Source: Flavobacteriaceae bacterium
GTDB lineage: Bacteria > Bacteroidota > Bacteroidia > Flavobacteriales > Flavobacteriaceae
DNA: 64,000 bases
Assembly: GCA_020854235.1 (NCBI GenBank)
Contig: JADZFW010000042.1
Location: forward strand, 1 to 64,000
Direction of reading: 5' to 3'
Shown here: one piece after another, positions 8,812 through 17,451 of the stretch
How the letters are laid out: each line of letters begins with the position of its first letter
How positions within the stretch are numbered: position 1 is the stretch's first letter
Notes under the pieces: model-generated
Databases searched by the model: none
The model's input: only the letters and a program-made list of their open reading frames with translations
Told to the model about the DNA's origin: nothing
Made by a program: the position numbers and the translations under genes

Positions 8812-9090
8812 CTTCCTGCAAGTTTGTAAAAGTCCAAATACTCAGTTTTTAGCTTCCTGCAAACTTGTAACAGCCCAAATACCGAGTTTTTAGCTTCCTG
8901 CAACTTGCAGCAGCCCAAATACTCAGTTTTTAGCTTCCTGCAAACTTGCAACAGTCCAAATACCGAGTTTTTAGCTTCCTGCAACTTGCAGCAGTCCAAA
9001 TACCGAGTTTTTAACTTCCTGCAAACTTGCAACAGTCCAAATACTGAGTATTTATCTTCTTGCTTGTTTGCGACAAACCAAACAATTGGA
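8812..9090. repeat. Tandem repeat, seven units of 40/41 bp
   Basis: Units begin (CTTCCTGCA) at 8812, 8853, 8894, 8934, 8975, 9015 and 9056; the last is degenerate. Two subtypes alternate through the middle of the array: one with GCAAACTTGCAACAG (41 bp) and one with the near-perfect inverted repeat CTGCAA-C-TTGCAG (40 bp). Two units make 81 bp, so frames stay open on both strands and give spurious ORFs. The rest of the gap from 8578 to 9317 holds nothing else I can identify apart from the promoter at 9155-9185. Confidence 0.9.
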
Positions 9091-9154
9091 ATTTTTATTT
9101 CTTAATTTCCATTTTTACATAAAAAACATTTAAATCAAATAATATTCAATATTA

Positions 9155-9185
9155 TTGCATATTAAGCATCCATTCTTTATATTTG
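9155..9185 (+). promoter_or_regulatory. Bacteroidota promoter TTG-N20-TATATTTG
   Basis: TTG at 9155-9157, a 20-bp spacer, and TATATTTG at 9178-9185. It predicts a leader of about 125 nt for the DUF6261-like gene at 9318. Confidence 0.65.
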
Positions 9186-9317
9186 TTGCGTTATTGAACA
9201 AAGGATCGTTAATTGTTAAGAGAAAATACATGCTTTTTACCCACACAAACTTACCCTTGGTTTAATGATACGATTAACAGTATTATTATCAACATTCTTA
9301 AAATTTTAAAAAACAGA

Positions 9318-10070
9318 ATGAAAAAACTTGTTGTTTTAAGTTTGACTCGACTTCAGAATTTGGAAGTTGGGCAACATGTCAAGGGCGTGCTCAAAGGTAT
9401 CGCCGATTTGGAAAGTGGTTTGATTACCGATGCCAATTTCCTAAACTATTATGCCCGATTGGGTGAGGCTTCTGTCCAATTTGACAAAGCCATGCTCAAA
9501 ATCACTAAAAGTGATGAAACCCTTAAAATTACCAACGCCGATGCGCTACGAGACAAAGCCATTACTGCTTTTCAACGCCAGTTGAGTGTCTATGAACTCT
9601 CGGAAGATGAGACCGAAATCGAGGCGTTTAACAGTCTCAACACGGTGATGAAAACGTACAAAAACTTGCAACGTTGGAATTTAGAAGAAGAAACCAATGG
9701 TATTGACAATTTGTTGGATGAATTGGCATCGGCAAAATATGCGGCACATATCGCTACTTTGAATCTGCAAAACTTTCAAGATCGAATTAAAAGCAGTAAT
9801 GAGAAATTTAAAAGTTTTTTCAATTCTCGCACCAATGAACAAGTCAACACCGAGTACTATGATACCAAAACCCTCAGAGAGGAACTCACCGATCAATACA
9901 ATCTGTTGGCAGAATATACCTTAACCCTTTCCAAAGCCGTCGATACGGAGGCATTCAACAAACCTTTGGACGTGTTCAACACCGTGCGTAAATACTACGC
10001 CGATTTGCTAGCCAAAAGAAAAGGCACTAAAAAAGGTGAGGAAGAAGAACCTATTCCACCGATGGAATAG
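9318..10070 (+). CDS. DUF6261-like protein
   Basis: A 250-residue, mostly helical cytoplasmic protein starting MKKLVVLSLTRLQNLEVGQHVKGVLKGI and ending in a charged tail (KRKGTKKGEEEEPIPPME). The layout matches a Bacteroidota helical family that I believe is DUF6261; function unknown. A TTG 105 bp upstream opens a longer frame, but the added residues look non-coding, and MKKLVV is the natural start. The gene is monocistronic, with its own promoter and a weak terminator behind it. Confidence 0.75.
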   Translation: MKKLVVLSLTRLQNLEVGQHVKGVLKGIADLESGLITDANFLNYYARLGEASVQFDKAMLKITKSDETLKITNADALRDKAITAFQRQLSVYELSEDETEIEAFNSLNTVMKTYKNLQRWNLEEETNGIDNLLDELASAKYAAHIATLNLQNFQDRIKSSNEKFKSFFNSRTNEQVNTEYYDTKTLREELTDQYNLLAEYTLTLSKAVDTEAFNKPLDVFNTVRKYYADLLAKRKGTKKGEEEEPIPPME

Positions 10071-10103
10071 CACTTGGATTCGAATTCTTTTTAGTTTTCC
10101 ATA

Positions 10104-10152
10104 GTAATGTTCCCTGACTGTCTTCGGATGGTTGGGGATTTTTTTGGGGTGC
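10104..10152 (+). terminator. Weak intrinsic terminator
   Basis: CCCTGACTG and TGGTTGGGG can form a G-U-rich hairpin ahead of a T7 run, 35-80 nt after the DUF6261-like stop. Confidence 0.45.
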
Positions 10153-10200
10153 TAGATGTGGCTTACTGTTGAACAAATGATTTTGATTAAATTCGAGATG

Positions 10201-10233
10201 TTGTATAAGTTTAGAATTTATTTTATATTTTTG
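10201..10233 (+). promoter_or_regulatory. Bacteroidota promoter TTG-N22-TATTTTTG
   Basis: TTG at 10201-10203, a 22-bp spacer, and TATTTTTG at 10226-10233, 23 bp before the antitoxin start. Confidence 0.6.
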
Positions 10234-10256
10234 TTGAATAAATATGACTTCATAAA

Positions 10257-10457
10257 ATGGATAACTTACTAATATATAAAAAGATAAATGAATTGCCTAA
10301 AGACCTTAAGTCTGAAGTTAATGACTTTATTGATTTTTTGTTATCCAAGAAAAGAATTAAAAAAAATATGAAACCGAAATTTGGAATGTTGAAAGGTCAA
10401 ATTAAAATGTCTGATGATTTCAATCAACCTATAGATGACTTTAAAGATTATATGTAA
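10257..10457 (+). CDS. DUF2281-type antitoxin
   Basis: A 66-residue protein with the pattern of DUF2281 antitoxins: an N-terminal YKKINELPKDLKSEVNDFIDFLLSKK helical region followed by KPKFGMLKGQIKMSDDFNQPIDDFKDYM, the typical toxin-binding tail. The stop shares one base with the toxin start (TAATG), showing translational coupling. It is expected to neutralise the PIN toxin and autoregulate the operon; both come from knowledge of similar pairs. Confidence 0.85.
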   Translation: MDNLLIYKKINELPKDLKSEVNDFIDFLLSKKRIKKNMKPKFGMLKGQIKMSDDFNQPIDDFKDYM

Positions 10458-10843
10458 TGAATGTTTTATTGGATACTCATACATTTTTATGGTTTGTTGC
10501 TGGAGATAGAAAGTTAAGTGAAAAAGTAATAGATGCTATTGAAAATCAAAAAAATTCTATTTTTATAAGTATTGTTTCTTTTTGGGAGATTGCCATTAAA
10601 TTAAATTTAGGAAAGTTAGAGTTTAGTGGTGGAGTGCAAAAGCTTATTGATTTGGCTATTGAAAATGGATTTGAAATTTTATCATTAGATTTAAAAGATA
10701 CAGTTTTAGTGTCTCAATTAGATTTTATTCACAGAGATCCATTTGATAGAATTTTAATTGCTCAAGCTATAAATAACGATTTGTTTTTTGCAACTGCTGA
10801 TGAAAATATAATTAAATATCCAATCCGTCATTTTTGGCAATAG
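10457..10843 (+). CDS. VapC-like PIN domain toxin
   Basis: A 128-residue PIN RNase. The conserved acidic residues are all present: D6 (LLDTHTFLW), E44 (SFWEIAIK), D94/D97 (HRDPFDR) and D115 (ATADENI). Members cleave tRNA or mRNA with Mg2+ when the antitoxin is degraded. It is the second PIN-type toxin-antitoxin pair within 6 kb. The reading frame is intact. Confidence 0.9.
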   Translation: MNVLLDTHTFLWFVAGDRKLSEKVIDAIENQKNSIFISIVSFWEIAIKLNLGKLEFSGGVQKLIDLAIENGFEILSLDLKDTVLVSQLDFIHRDPFDRILIAQAINNDLFFATADENIIKYPIRHFWQ

Positions 10844-10922
10844 TGGATTCATTCCCTTAATCAAACTTGTTAAAATTAATTTGCGTTAATTTGTCGCTTA
10901 TTACAGTTAACGCAATATATAC

Positions 10923-12764
10923 ATGCAACCTAACCCATCTCTCAAACTCTCCGACTGGCTTCCCACCAACCTACGCGAAGTAAGAATCCGTGAATGGGAT
11001 TCGCTGGACGTGATCTTATTCAGTGGCGATGCCTACATCGACCATCCGGCATTTGGTCCGGCTGTCATCGGGCGTTTGCTGGAAAGTATGGGCTTGAAAG
11101 TAGCTATTGTCCCACAACCCAATGTGAAAGACAATTTGCAGGATTTTACCAAATTGGGTACACCCAATCTGTTTTTCGCGGTAACCTCAGGCTCTATGGA
11201 CTCTATGGTCAGTAATTATACCGCCAACAAACGCCAACGGGATACCGATGCCTATACGCCCAATGGCGACAAAGGCTTCAGGCCTGATTACGCCACCACG
11301 GTGTATACGAAAATTCTCAAAGAAAAGTTTCCCGATGTTCCGGTTGTCATCGGAGGTATAGAGGCTTCCTTGCGTAGGGTAACCCATTACGATTATTGGA
11401 GCGACCAACTGAAACCCAACATTCTCACCGAAAGCGGTGCCGATTTGTTGATCTACGGTATGGGGGAACAGCCGTTGAGAGAATTGGTGCAACTCCTTAA
11501 AAAAAGGGTGCCGTTTTCATCTTTGACGACGATCAAGCAAACGGGTTATTTGATACCTACCCAACAAAAATTGGTAGTCAATAAAAATTGGGAAGATATA
11601 GAAATTGTTTCCCATGAAGTGTGTTTGAAAGACAAAAAGAAATACGCTTCCAATTTCAAAATCATCGAACAGGAATCCAATAAAGTGCATGGACGCAGAA
11701 TCTTACAAAAGGTAGGCTCCGATGTTTTGGTCATCAATCCACCTTTTCCTACGATGACCGAAAAGGAAATCGACGCCTCGTTTGATTTGCCCTACACCCG
11801 ATTGCCCCATCCGCGTTATAAGGATAGAGGTGCCATTCCGGCATTTGAAATGATTCAATTTTCTATCAACATCCACCGAGGTTGTTTTGGGGGCTGTAGT
11901 TTTTGTACCATTTCGGCGCATCAAGGCAAATTCATTGCGAGTAGGAGTAAAGAATCCATTTTGAAAGAAGTGGAAAAAGTAACCGAAATGCCCGGTTTCA
12001 AAGGTTATCTGTCGGATGTCGGTGGCCCGTCGGCCAATATGTATAAAATGAAAGGTAAAGTGCAATCCATCTGTGATAAATGTACGTCACCTTCTTGTAT
12101 TTCGCCGGTCATTTGTCACAATTTGGATACTTCACATCGTCCTTTGACCGATCTATACAAAGCCATAGACCGCAATCCCAAAATAAAGAAATCGTTTATA
12201 GGAAGTGGCATTCGCTATGATATGCTCGTTCCCGAATTCAATAAAAAAGCCGATCCCAAAGAGCTACAAGCCTATACGGAAGAGGTCTTGAAAAATCACG
12301 TATCGGGAAGACTCAAAGTCGCTCCCGAGCATACTTCCGATAAGGTTTTGAAGTTGATGCGCAAACCTTCATTTAAGAATTTTCATTTGTTTAAAAAACA
12401 ATTTGACGGCATCAACCGCAAGTTGGGTTTGAATCTACAATTGATACCCTATTTTATCTCCAGTCATCCGGCTAGTGAATTGGAAGACATGGCCAACTTG
12501 GCTTGTGAAACCAAAGATATGGGATTCAAATTGGAACAAGTACAAGGATTTACGCCCACTCCCATGACGGTCGCAACCGAAATTTATTACAGCGGTTATC
12601 ATCCTTATACCTTGGAACCGGTGTATACACCGCGAACCAAAAAGGAAAGAGAAGAGCAACATCAATTTTTCTTCTGGTATAAGAAAGAATACCAAGATTG
12701 GATTAGAAAAACGTTGACCAAAGTGGGGAGATTGGATTTGTTGCGACGTTTGTTGGTGAAATAA
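10923..12764 (+). CDS. YgiQ family radical SAM protein
   Basis: A 613-residue member of the UPF0313/YgiQ family. The N-terminal region (GDAYIDHPAFGPAVIGRLLES) has the cobalamin-binding-like fold typical of the family. The radical SAM motif is C321-C325-C328 (GCFGGCSFC), and a further Cys group (CDKCTSPSC) follows the barrel. The C-terminal LEQVQGFTPTPMTVATEIYYSG segment is diagnostic. The substrate is unknown. The start at 10923 is an ATG with a near-consensus -7 box about 35-45 bp upstream. It stands alone, and its GC content is higher than in the toxin-antitoxin pair before it. Confidence 0.92.
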   Translation: MQPNPSLKLSDWLPTNLREVRIREWDSLDVILFSGDAYIDHPAFGPAVIGRLLESMGLKVAIVPQPNVKDNLQDFTKLGTPNLFFAVTSGSMDSMVSNYTANKRQRDTDAYTPNGDKGFRPDYATTVYTKILKEKFPDVPVVIGGIEASLRRVTHYDYWSDQLKPNILTESGADLLIYGMGEQPLRELVQLLKKRVPFSSLTTIKQTGYLIPTQQKLVVNKNWEDIEIVSHEVCLKDKKKYASNFKIIEQESNKVHGRRILQKVGSDVLVINPPFPTMTEKEIDASFDLPYTRLPHPRYKDRGAIPAFEMIQFSINIHRGCFGGCSFCTISAHQGKFIASRSKESILKEVEKVTEMPGFKGYLSDVGGPSANMYKMKGKVQSICDKCTSPSCISPVICHNLDTSHRPLTDLYKAIDRNPKIKKSFIGSGIRYDMLVPEFNKKADPKELQAYTEEVLKNHVSGRLKVAPEHTSDKVLKLMRKPSFKNFHLFKKQFDGINRKLGLNLQLIPYFISSHPASELEDMANLACETKDMGFKLEQVQGFTPTPMTVATEIYYSGYHPYTLEPVYTPRTKKEREEQHQFFFWYKKEYQDWIRKTLTKVGRLDLLRRLLVK

Positions 12765-12904
12765 TTGGTCTAAAGAAAACTGATCTTAAAGAATTGCTTA
12801 GGATTGAATAATATTTGGAAGGAAGATATGCCATTTTAGGTCTTGCTTTGAGTACAATGTTTGAACTATGTTGAATTATGGAAATTAGTTTTATCAAATT
12901 TGAC

Positions 12905-12912
12905 TACTTTTG
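12905..12912 (+). promoter_or_regulatory. Bacteroidota -7 promoter box (TACTTTTG)
   Basis: An exact TAnnTTTG match 22 bp before the symporter ATG at 12934. It overlaps the TTG at 12910 that would open a longer frame, so the longer start is unlikely. Confidence 0.6.
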
Positions 12913-12933
12913 AAAAATTTTCAACAAATATTT

Positions 12934-14388
12934 ATGCAGCCAAGTGTCGTATTAATTATCATCAGTCTCTATTCCCTTGTTTTATTTTACATAGCCTTTC
13001 ATACCGGCAAGAATCAAAGTAATGCCAATTTTTTTGTAGCCAAAAAACAATCACCTTGGCTGGTGGTGGCTTACGGAATGATTGGAGCTTCATTGTCGGG
13101 AGTGACCTTTATGTCGGTACCGGGTTGGGTAGGGGATACCCATTTCAAATATTTGATGGTGGTTGTCGGCTATTTGATTGGTTATGCCGTGATCGCTTTG
13201 GTTTTAATGCCCTTGTATTACCGTTTGAATCTTACAACCATATACACGTATCTCGATGAGAGATTTGGAACTTGGTCTCATAAAACGGGTTCTTTTTTCT
13301 TTATTTTATCTCGAACTATCGGTGCCTCTTTTCGAATTTATTTGGTGGTACACGTACTGCAAACGTTTGTATTTGATGCTTGGCACGTTCCCTTCATAGT
13401 CACCATTATTTTATTTTTAGCATTGGTAATATTGTACACGTATAGAGGTGGTATCAAAACCATTATTTGGACCGATACGCTGCAAACGACTTTTATGTTG
13501 TTGGCAGTAGTTGTTTCCATATTTTTGATCTTGAAGGAAATGAATATGTCATTTGGACAATTGGTACAAAATGTTTGGCATAGTGAACTTTCACAAGTGA
13601 TGGACTATGATATCAACAGCCGTCAATATTACTGGAAACAATTGATAAGTGGAGCCTTTATCGCCATTGCCATGACCGGATTGGACCAAGAAATGATGCA
13701 AAAAAACCTCAGCATCCGAACCCTAAAAGATGCGCAGAAAAATATGTTTTCTTTTAGTGTAGCTTTATTTTTTGTCAATTTGATGTTCTTATTTTTGGGA
13801 GCAGCTTTATATGTATTGGTAGAAAGCAAGGGAATAGCCTTACCCAAAAGTTCTGACGATTTATTTCCCATGATAGCCATTCAATATTTGAGTCCGTTGG
13901 CTGGAATTGTTTTCATTATCGGACTCATTTCAGCAGCCTATCCCAGTGCCGATGGAGCGCTTACATCTTTGACAACTGCTTTCTCCATTGATTTTTTGGC
14001 ATTGGATAAAAAAGAAAATTTGTCGGAAAAACAAGCCCAAAACATCAGACACAAAGTCCATTTGGTTTTTGCCTTTATCCTGTTTTTGGTTATTTATATC
14101 TTTAGTTTGATTAATGATCGAGCCGTCATCGATAAATTATTTACGGTGGCAGGTTACACATACGGACCTTTATTGGGACTTTTTGCCTTTGGAATATTAA
14201 GTAAACGCAAGGTTAAAGACAGCATAGTGCCTTTTATAGCCGTTTTATCACCCGTCATTTGTTATTTCATCAGTGAATATTCAACAGTTCTCTTCAATGG
14301 CTATAAAATCGGATTTGAATTGTTACTACTCAATGGATTGATTACTTTTGTGGGATTATTTTTCATTTCTGTGAGACGTAGGAAGTAG
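12934..14388 (+). CDS. Sodium:solute symporter family transporter
   Basis: A 484-residue inner-membrane protein of the SSS family with about 13 hydrophobic segments. Family landmarks include DANFFVAKKQ-like NANFFVAKKQSPWLVVAYGMIGASLSG near the start, the RxxGASFRIY region and the GLDQEMMQKNLSIRTLKDAQKNMF loop typical of Bacteroidota members. It should couple Na+ entry to uptake of an organic solute that cannot be named from sequence. The start is set at the ATG at 12934, because the alternative TTG lies inside the promoter box. Confidence 0.9.
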   Translation: MQPSVVLIIISLYSLVLFYIAFHTGKNQSNANFFVAKKQSPWLVVAYGMIGASLSGVTFMSVPGWVGDTHFKYLMVVVGYLIGYAVIALVLMPLYYRLNLTTIYTYLDERFGTWSHKTGSFFFILSRTIGASFRIYLVVHVLQTFVFDAWHVPFIVTIILFLALVILYTYRGGIKTIIWTDTLQTTFMLLAVVVSIFLILKEMNMSFGQLVQNVWHSELSQVMDYDINSRQYYWKQLISGAFIAIAMTGLDQEMMQKNLSIRTLKDAQKNMFSFSVALFFVNLMFLFLGAALYVLVESKGIALPKSSDDLFPMIAIQYLSPLAGIVFIIGLISAAYPSADGALTSLTTAFSIDFLALDKKENLSEKQAQNIRHKVHLVFAFILFLVIYIFSLINDRAVIDKLFTVAGYTYGPLLGLFAFGILSKRKVKDSIVPFIAVLSPVICYFISEYSTVLFNGYKIGFELLLLNGLITFVGLFFISVRRRK

Positions 14389-14405
14389 TTGGGATGGTTG
14401 TTAGG

Positions 14406-14442
14406 TTATTGGGCCCGCCTAAGGCGAGGCAGGTTATTGGGA
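14406..14442. repeat. REP-like GC-rich inverted repeat
   Basis: The sequence CCCGCCTAAGGCGAGGC, flanked by GGTTATTGGG on both sides, forms an imperfect hairpin. The same motif recurs, inverted, inside both copies of the 194-bp duplication near 38557 and 38751. Confidence 0.7.
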
Positions 14443-14562
14443 TAACGGAAAGGTAATTTGAATTTGTTCCCCATCGTATTGATGATGGAATTTTGTGTCA
14501 ATTATTATCGGGATTGTAATTTAATTTTTGAATTTGGAATTTATTTATTGGAATTAAATCAT

Positions 14563-15201
14563 ATGGATCTAAGCAACAAACGTCAAGTCTATCAAAAAAA
14601 GGAACTCTTGGAAACTCAGGTGCCTGAAAATCCTATTGAATTATTCCGTACTTGGTACACCGATGCTGAAAATGAAGAATTGGGAGAAGCCAATGCGATG
14701 ACCGTTTCCACAGTGGGAAGGGATATGCAACCGGTCAATAGAGTTGTTTTGCTCAAAAGATATACGTGGGAAGGTTTTGTTTTTTATACCAATTACGAAA
14801 GCCAAAAAGCCTTAGCCATGCAAGAAAACCCAAAGGTTTGCCTGAGTTTTCATTGGTCACGTACCGAACGTCAAATCATCATCAATGGTGAAATAGAAAA
14901 ATTACCCGAAAACCTTTCCGATGGCTATTTTGAAAGTCGTCCACGTGGAAGTCAATTGGGAGCTTGGGCTTCCGAACAAAGTAAAACCATTGCTTCGCGT
15001 GAAGAAATGGATCAAAAATTAGTTGATTTTGAAAAACAATTTGAAGGGAAAGAGATACCTCGACCCTTATATTGGGGCGGTTATCTGGTAAAACCCACCC
15101 GTATAGAATTTTGGCAAGGCAGACCCAATCGCATGCACGATCGAATCAGATATACTTTGCAACCTGATTACAATTGGAAAATAGAACGCATTCAACCATA
15201 A
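14563..15201 (+). CDS. pdxH: Pyridoxamine 5'-phosphate oxidase
   Basis: A 212-residue FMN-dependent oxidase that makes pyridoxal 5'-phosphate from pyridoxine or pyridoxamine phosphate. Landmarks are NPIELFRTWYTDA, AMTVSTVGRDMQPVNRVVLLKRY (FMN phosphate contacts), FYTNYESQKA, VCLSFHWSRTERQIIINGE, SRPRGSQLGAWASEQS and the C-terminal signature PTRIEFWQGRPNRMHDRI. The length is normal. The frame extends 105 bp upstream to a TTG, but homologous sequence begins at MDLSNKRQ, so the ATG at 14563 is used. PLP made here serves serC and the other aminotransferases of the window. Confidence 0.95.
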   Translation: MDLSNKRQVYQKKELLETQVPENPIELFRTWYTDAENEELGEANAMTVSTVGRDMQPVNRVVLLKRYTWEGFVFYTNYESQKALAMQENPKVCLSFHWSRTERQIIINGEIEKLPENLSDGYFESRPRGSQLGAWASEQSKTIASREEMDQKLVDFEKQFEGKEIPRPLYWGGYLVKPTRIEFWQGRPNRMHDRIRYTLQPDYNWKIERIQP

Positions 15202-15231
15202 AAAAAAGGTAGAAATCTCACTTTCCACCTT

Positions 15232-15259
15232 CTAATTTCTAATTTCTAATTTCTAATTT
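15232..15259. repeat. 7-bp microsatellite (CTAATTT)x4
   Basis: Four perfect 7-bp units between the convergent pdxH and DEAD-box genes. The same unit is repeated six times before moxR at 55329-55370. Confidence 0.85.
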
Positions 15260-15261
15260 CT

Positions 15262-17142
15262 CTATTTCCCCCATCCACCACGACGAGCTCCTTTTCCACC
15301 ACCATTACGTGGTTTGTCTCCACCGCGTGAACGATCAGATTTTGGTTTATCACTTCCTGCACTTCTTCTTCCGGGACGATCACCTGAACCGGTTGGTCTG
15401 TCATTTCCATAACTTCTGTTGCCGCCTCTACTTTCGGAACGGTCTCCACCTCTCGAACCTTCATTTCGGTCTCTTCCACCGGCATTGGACCAGCCACCTC
15501 GTGAACCGCCTCCACCTCTTGAACCACCACTACTTTTCTTCTCTTTGGAGATTTCTAGTGCAAGTTGGACATTTCCGTAAGGTTCTCCTATCAATTTTTC
15601 CATTAAAGGCGCTACTTGAGCTTCTTCAATTTCAAAGAATGAGAAGTTATTTAAGACTTCAATTTTTCCTATTTCAGATTCTTTTGACTCCAATGCTTCA
15701 TTGATTAATCCAATCAAACGAGCAGGATTCAAATTGTCTCTTTTTCCAATATTGATAAACAAACGCGTAAAAGTTGAATTTCCTCTACGACTGGATACAT
15801 TATGTGACGCTTCATGATTGATATTGATATCCTGAGCATTCTTATAATATGTCAAGAATCGATTGAACTCAGCAGATACGAAGTGTTTGATTAATTCTTC
15901 TCTACTCAAACCTTCCAATTTTTCATAAATCTGATCCAAAAATGGGGCAATTTGTTTTTCGTCAACTTCTATACTTTTGATTTTATCCATCAAAACATAC
16001 AATTGGGTTTGACATATTTCCATCCCGGTAGGAACGCGTTCTTGAATAAAAGTTATACCCGAAAATTTCTCAATATCTTTGATTTTTCTACTTTCACGGC
16101 TGTGTAAAATTACAACCGAAGTTCCTGTATTTCCGGCACGGCCTGTACGACCACTTCTGTGTGTATATACTTCATCGTCATCCGGTAAATTGTAATTGAT
16201 GACGTGTGTCAATTCGGTTACATCCAATCCACGTGCAGCCACATCGGTTGCAACAAGCAATTGAATTTGTTTTTTACGGAAACGGTTCATGACGTCATCA
16301 CGCATATTTTGTGATAATTCTCCATGTAATACATCTGCATTGTAACCGTCATGCATCAATTTATTGGCTACATCCTTTGTTTCTTGGCGGGTGCGACAAA
16401 ATACAATAGCGTAAATCGTTGGATTCATGTCAACCACACGTTTCAAAACTTCATAGCGATCTTTGGCATGCGCCATATAATATACGTGGTTCACATTGGA
16501 TGAACCTGAATTCATTTTGGAAACCGAAATTTCCAAAGGATTGGTCATGTAATTTTTTGTAATGCGTTTCAAGTCACCAAACATAGTAGCCGAAAACAAC
16601 AAGGTTTGTTTGGTGTCTGGTGTGGTATCGAGAATATAATCCAAATCTTCTTGGAAACCCATAGAAAGCATTTCATCGGCTTCATCCAAAATCACTCTTT
16701 CAATTCTGTTGAGAACTAATTTGCGTTGGTTGATCAAGTCTTTGGCACGTCCTGGAGTAGCAACAACAATGTGTGCTCCTTTTTGCAAACTTCTGATTTG
16801 CGTATCCATACTGCTTCCACCATATACCGGAACAATGTTCATTCCGTCAATGTATTTGGAATATTTTTTTAAATCGGCTGTAATCTGAAGGCATAACTCA
16901 CGTGTGGGAGCCAATACCAAAGTTTGCGGATATGCTTTGTCAATTTCAGTGAGGGCAATAGCAGGCAAACCAAATGCGGCTGTTTTACCGGTTCCGGTTT
17001 GAGCAAATCCAATAATATCTTGTTTGGAATTGAGTAAGTTGGGAATAACTTTTTCTTGGATGGGAGTAGGGGTTTCGTAACCTAATTCTTTAATAGCAGC
17101 TAAAACCAATTCAGGTAATCCTAAATCATTAAATGTAATCAT
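15262..17142 (-). CDS. DEAD-box RNA helicase with RGG tail (DeaD/CsdA-like)
   Basis: A 626-residue ATP-dependent RNA helicase. The core motifs are in order: Q motif (PTPIQEKVIP), AQTGTGKT (motif I, about 46-53), PTRELCLQ, TPGR, DEAD, SAT, and HRSGRTGR (motif VI). After the core comes a DbpA-type RNA-binding domain (about 450-530), then a Gly/Arg/Ser-rich tail of about 80 residues with many RGG boxes, presumably disordered and RNA-binding. Members remodel ribosome assembly intermediates and mRNA, especially in the cold. The low-complexity tail also opens spurious frames on other strands. Confidence 0.93.
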   Translation of the reverse strand: MITFNDLGLPELVLAAIKELGYETPTPIQEKVIPNLLNSKQDIIGFAQTGTGKTAAFGLPAIALTEIDKAYPQTLVLAPTRELCLQITADLKKYSKYIDGMNIVPVYGGSSMDTQIRSLQKGAHIVVATPGRAKDLINQRKLVLNRIERVILDEADEMLSMGFQEDLDYILDTTPDTKQTLLFSATMFGDLKRITKNYMTNPLEISVSKMNSGSSNVNHVYYMAHAKDRYEVLKRVVDMNPTIYAIVFCRTRQETKDVANKLMHDGYNADVLHGELSQNMRDDVMNRFRKKQIQLLVATDVAARGLDVTELTHVINYNLPDDDEVYTHRSGRTGRAGNTGTSVVILHSRESRKIKDIEKFSGITFIQERVPTGMEICQTQLYVLMDKIKSIEVDEKQIAPFLDQIYEKLEGLSREELIKHFVSAEFNRFLTYYKNAQDININHEASHNVSSRRGNSTFTRLFINIGKRDNLNPARLIGLINEALESKESEIGKIEVLNNFSFFEIEEAQVAPLMEKLIGEPYGNVQLALEISKEKKSSGGSRGGGGSRGGWSNAGGRDRNEGSRGGDRSESRGGNRSYGNDRPTGSGDRPGRRSAGSDKPKSDRSRGGDKPRNGGGKGARRGGWGK

Positions 17143-17451
17143 GAAGTTTTGTTATAATTATAAAATATTGATAACTATTGAATTAAATATTAATAGTGTT
17201 TCAATTTGAAATTTGGAATTTATTATTTGGAATTTTTATAAACTGGGTGCAAAGGTGCGTATTTTTTAATAAAATACAACATTTTTTTGAAAAAGTTTAA
17301 AAATGAGATGATTATGAAACTATAATTTGACGATTAAGTATAAAACATCTATATTGAATATGGTAAAATACAAGTAAAAAGAAAAAGGTTCAAAACTCAG
17401 TCAGAATTTTGAACCTTTTATTTTGAAAAACTTAATTTCAGAAAATATCTA
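17143..17451. other. Intergenic region with DEAD-box leader and serC terminator
   Basis: No gene. On the minus strand a near-consensus -7 box (CACCTTTG, 17257-17250) implies an AT-rich leader of about 105 nt for the DEAD-box gene. A word shared with the pdxH leader (AATTTGGAATTTATT) lies near 17210. A terminator is at 17382-17420. Confidence 0.55.
17382..17420 (-). terminator. Intrinsic terminator after serC
   Basis: The hairpin AAAAGGTTCAAAACT / AGAATTTTGAACCTTTT is flanked by A and T runs, so it can act in both directions. It lies 32 nt after the serC stop. Confidence 0.8.

Noticed and set aside
8812..9090. CRISPR array
   Set aside because: Repeats are directly contiguous with no unique spacers, and no cas genes are present. 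The same applies to the 21-bp array at 37749-38398.
8793..9105. Repeat proteins encoded on either strand of the 40/41-bp array
   Set aside because: Both strands stay open only because the 81-bp dimer is a multiple of three; no family, signal or promoter supports them.
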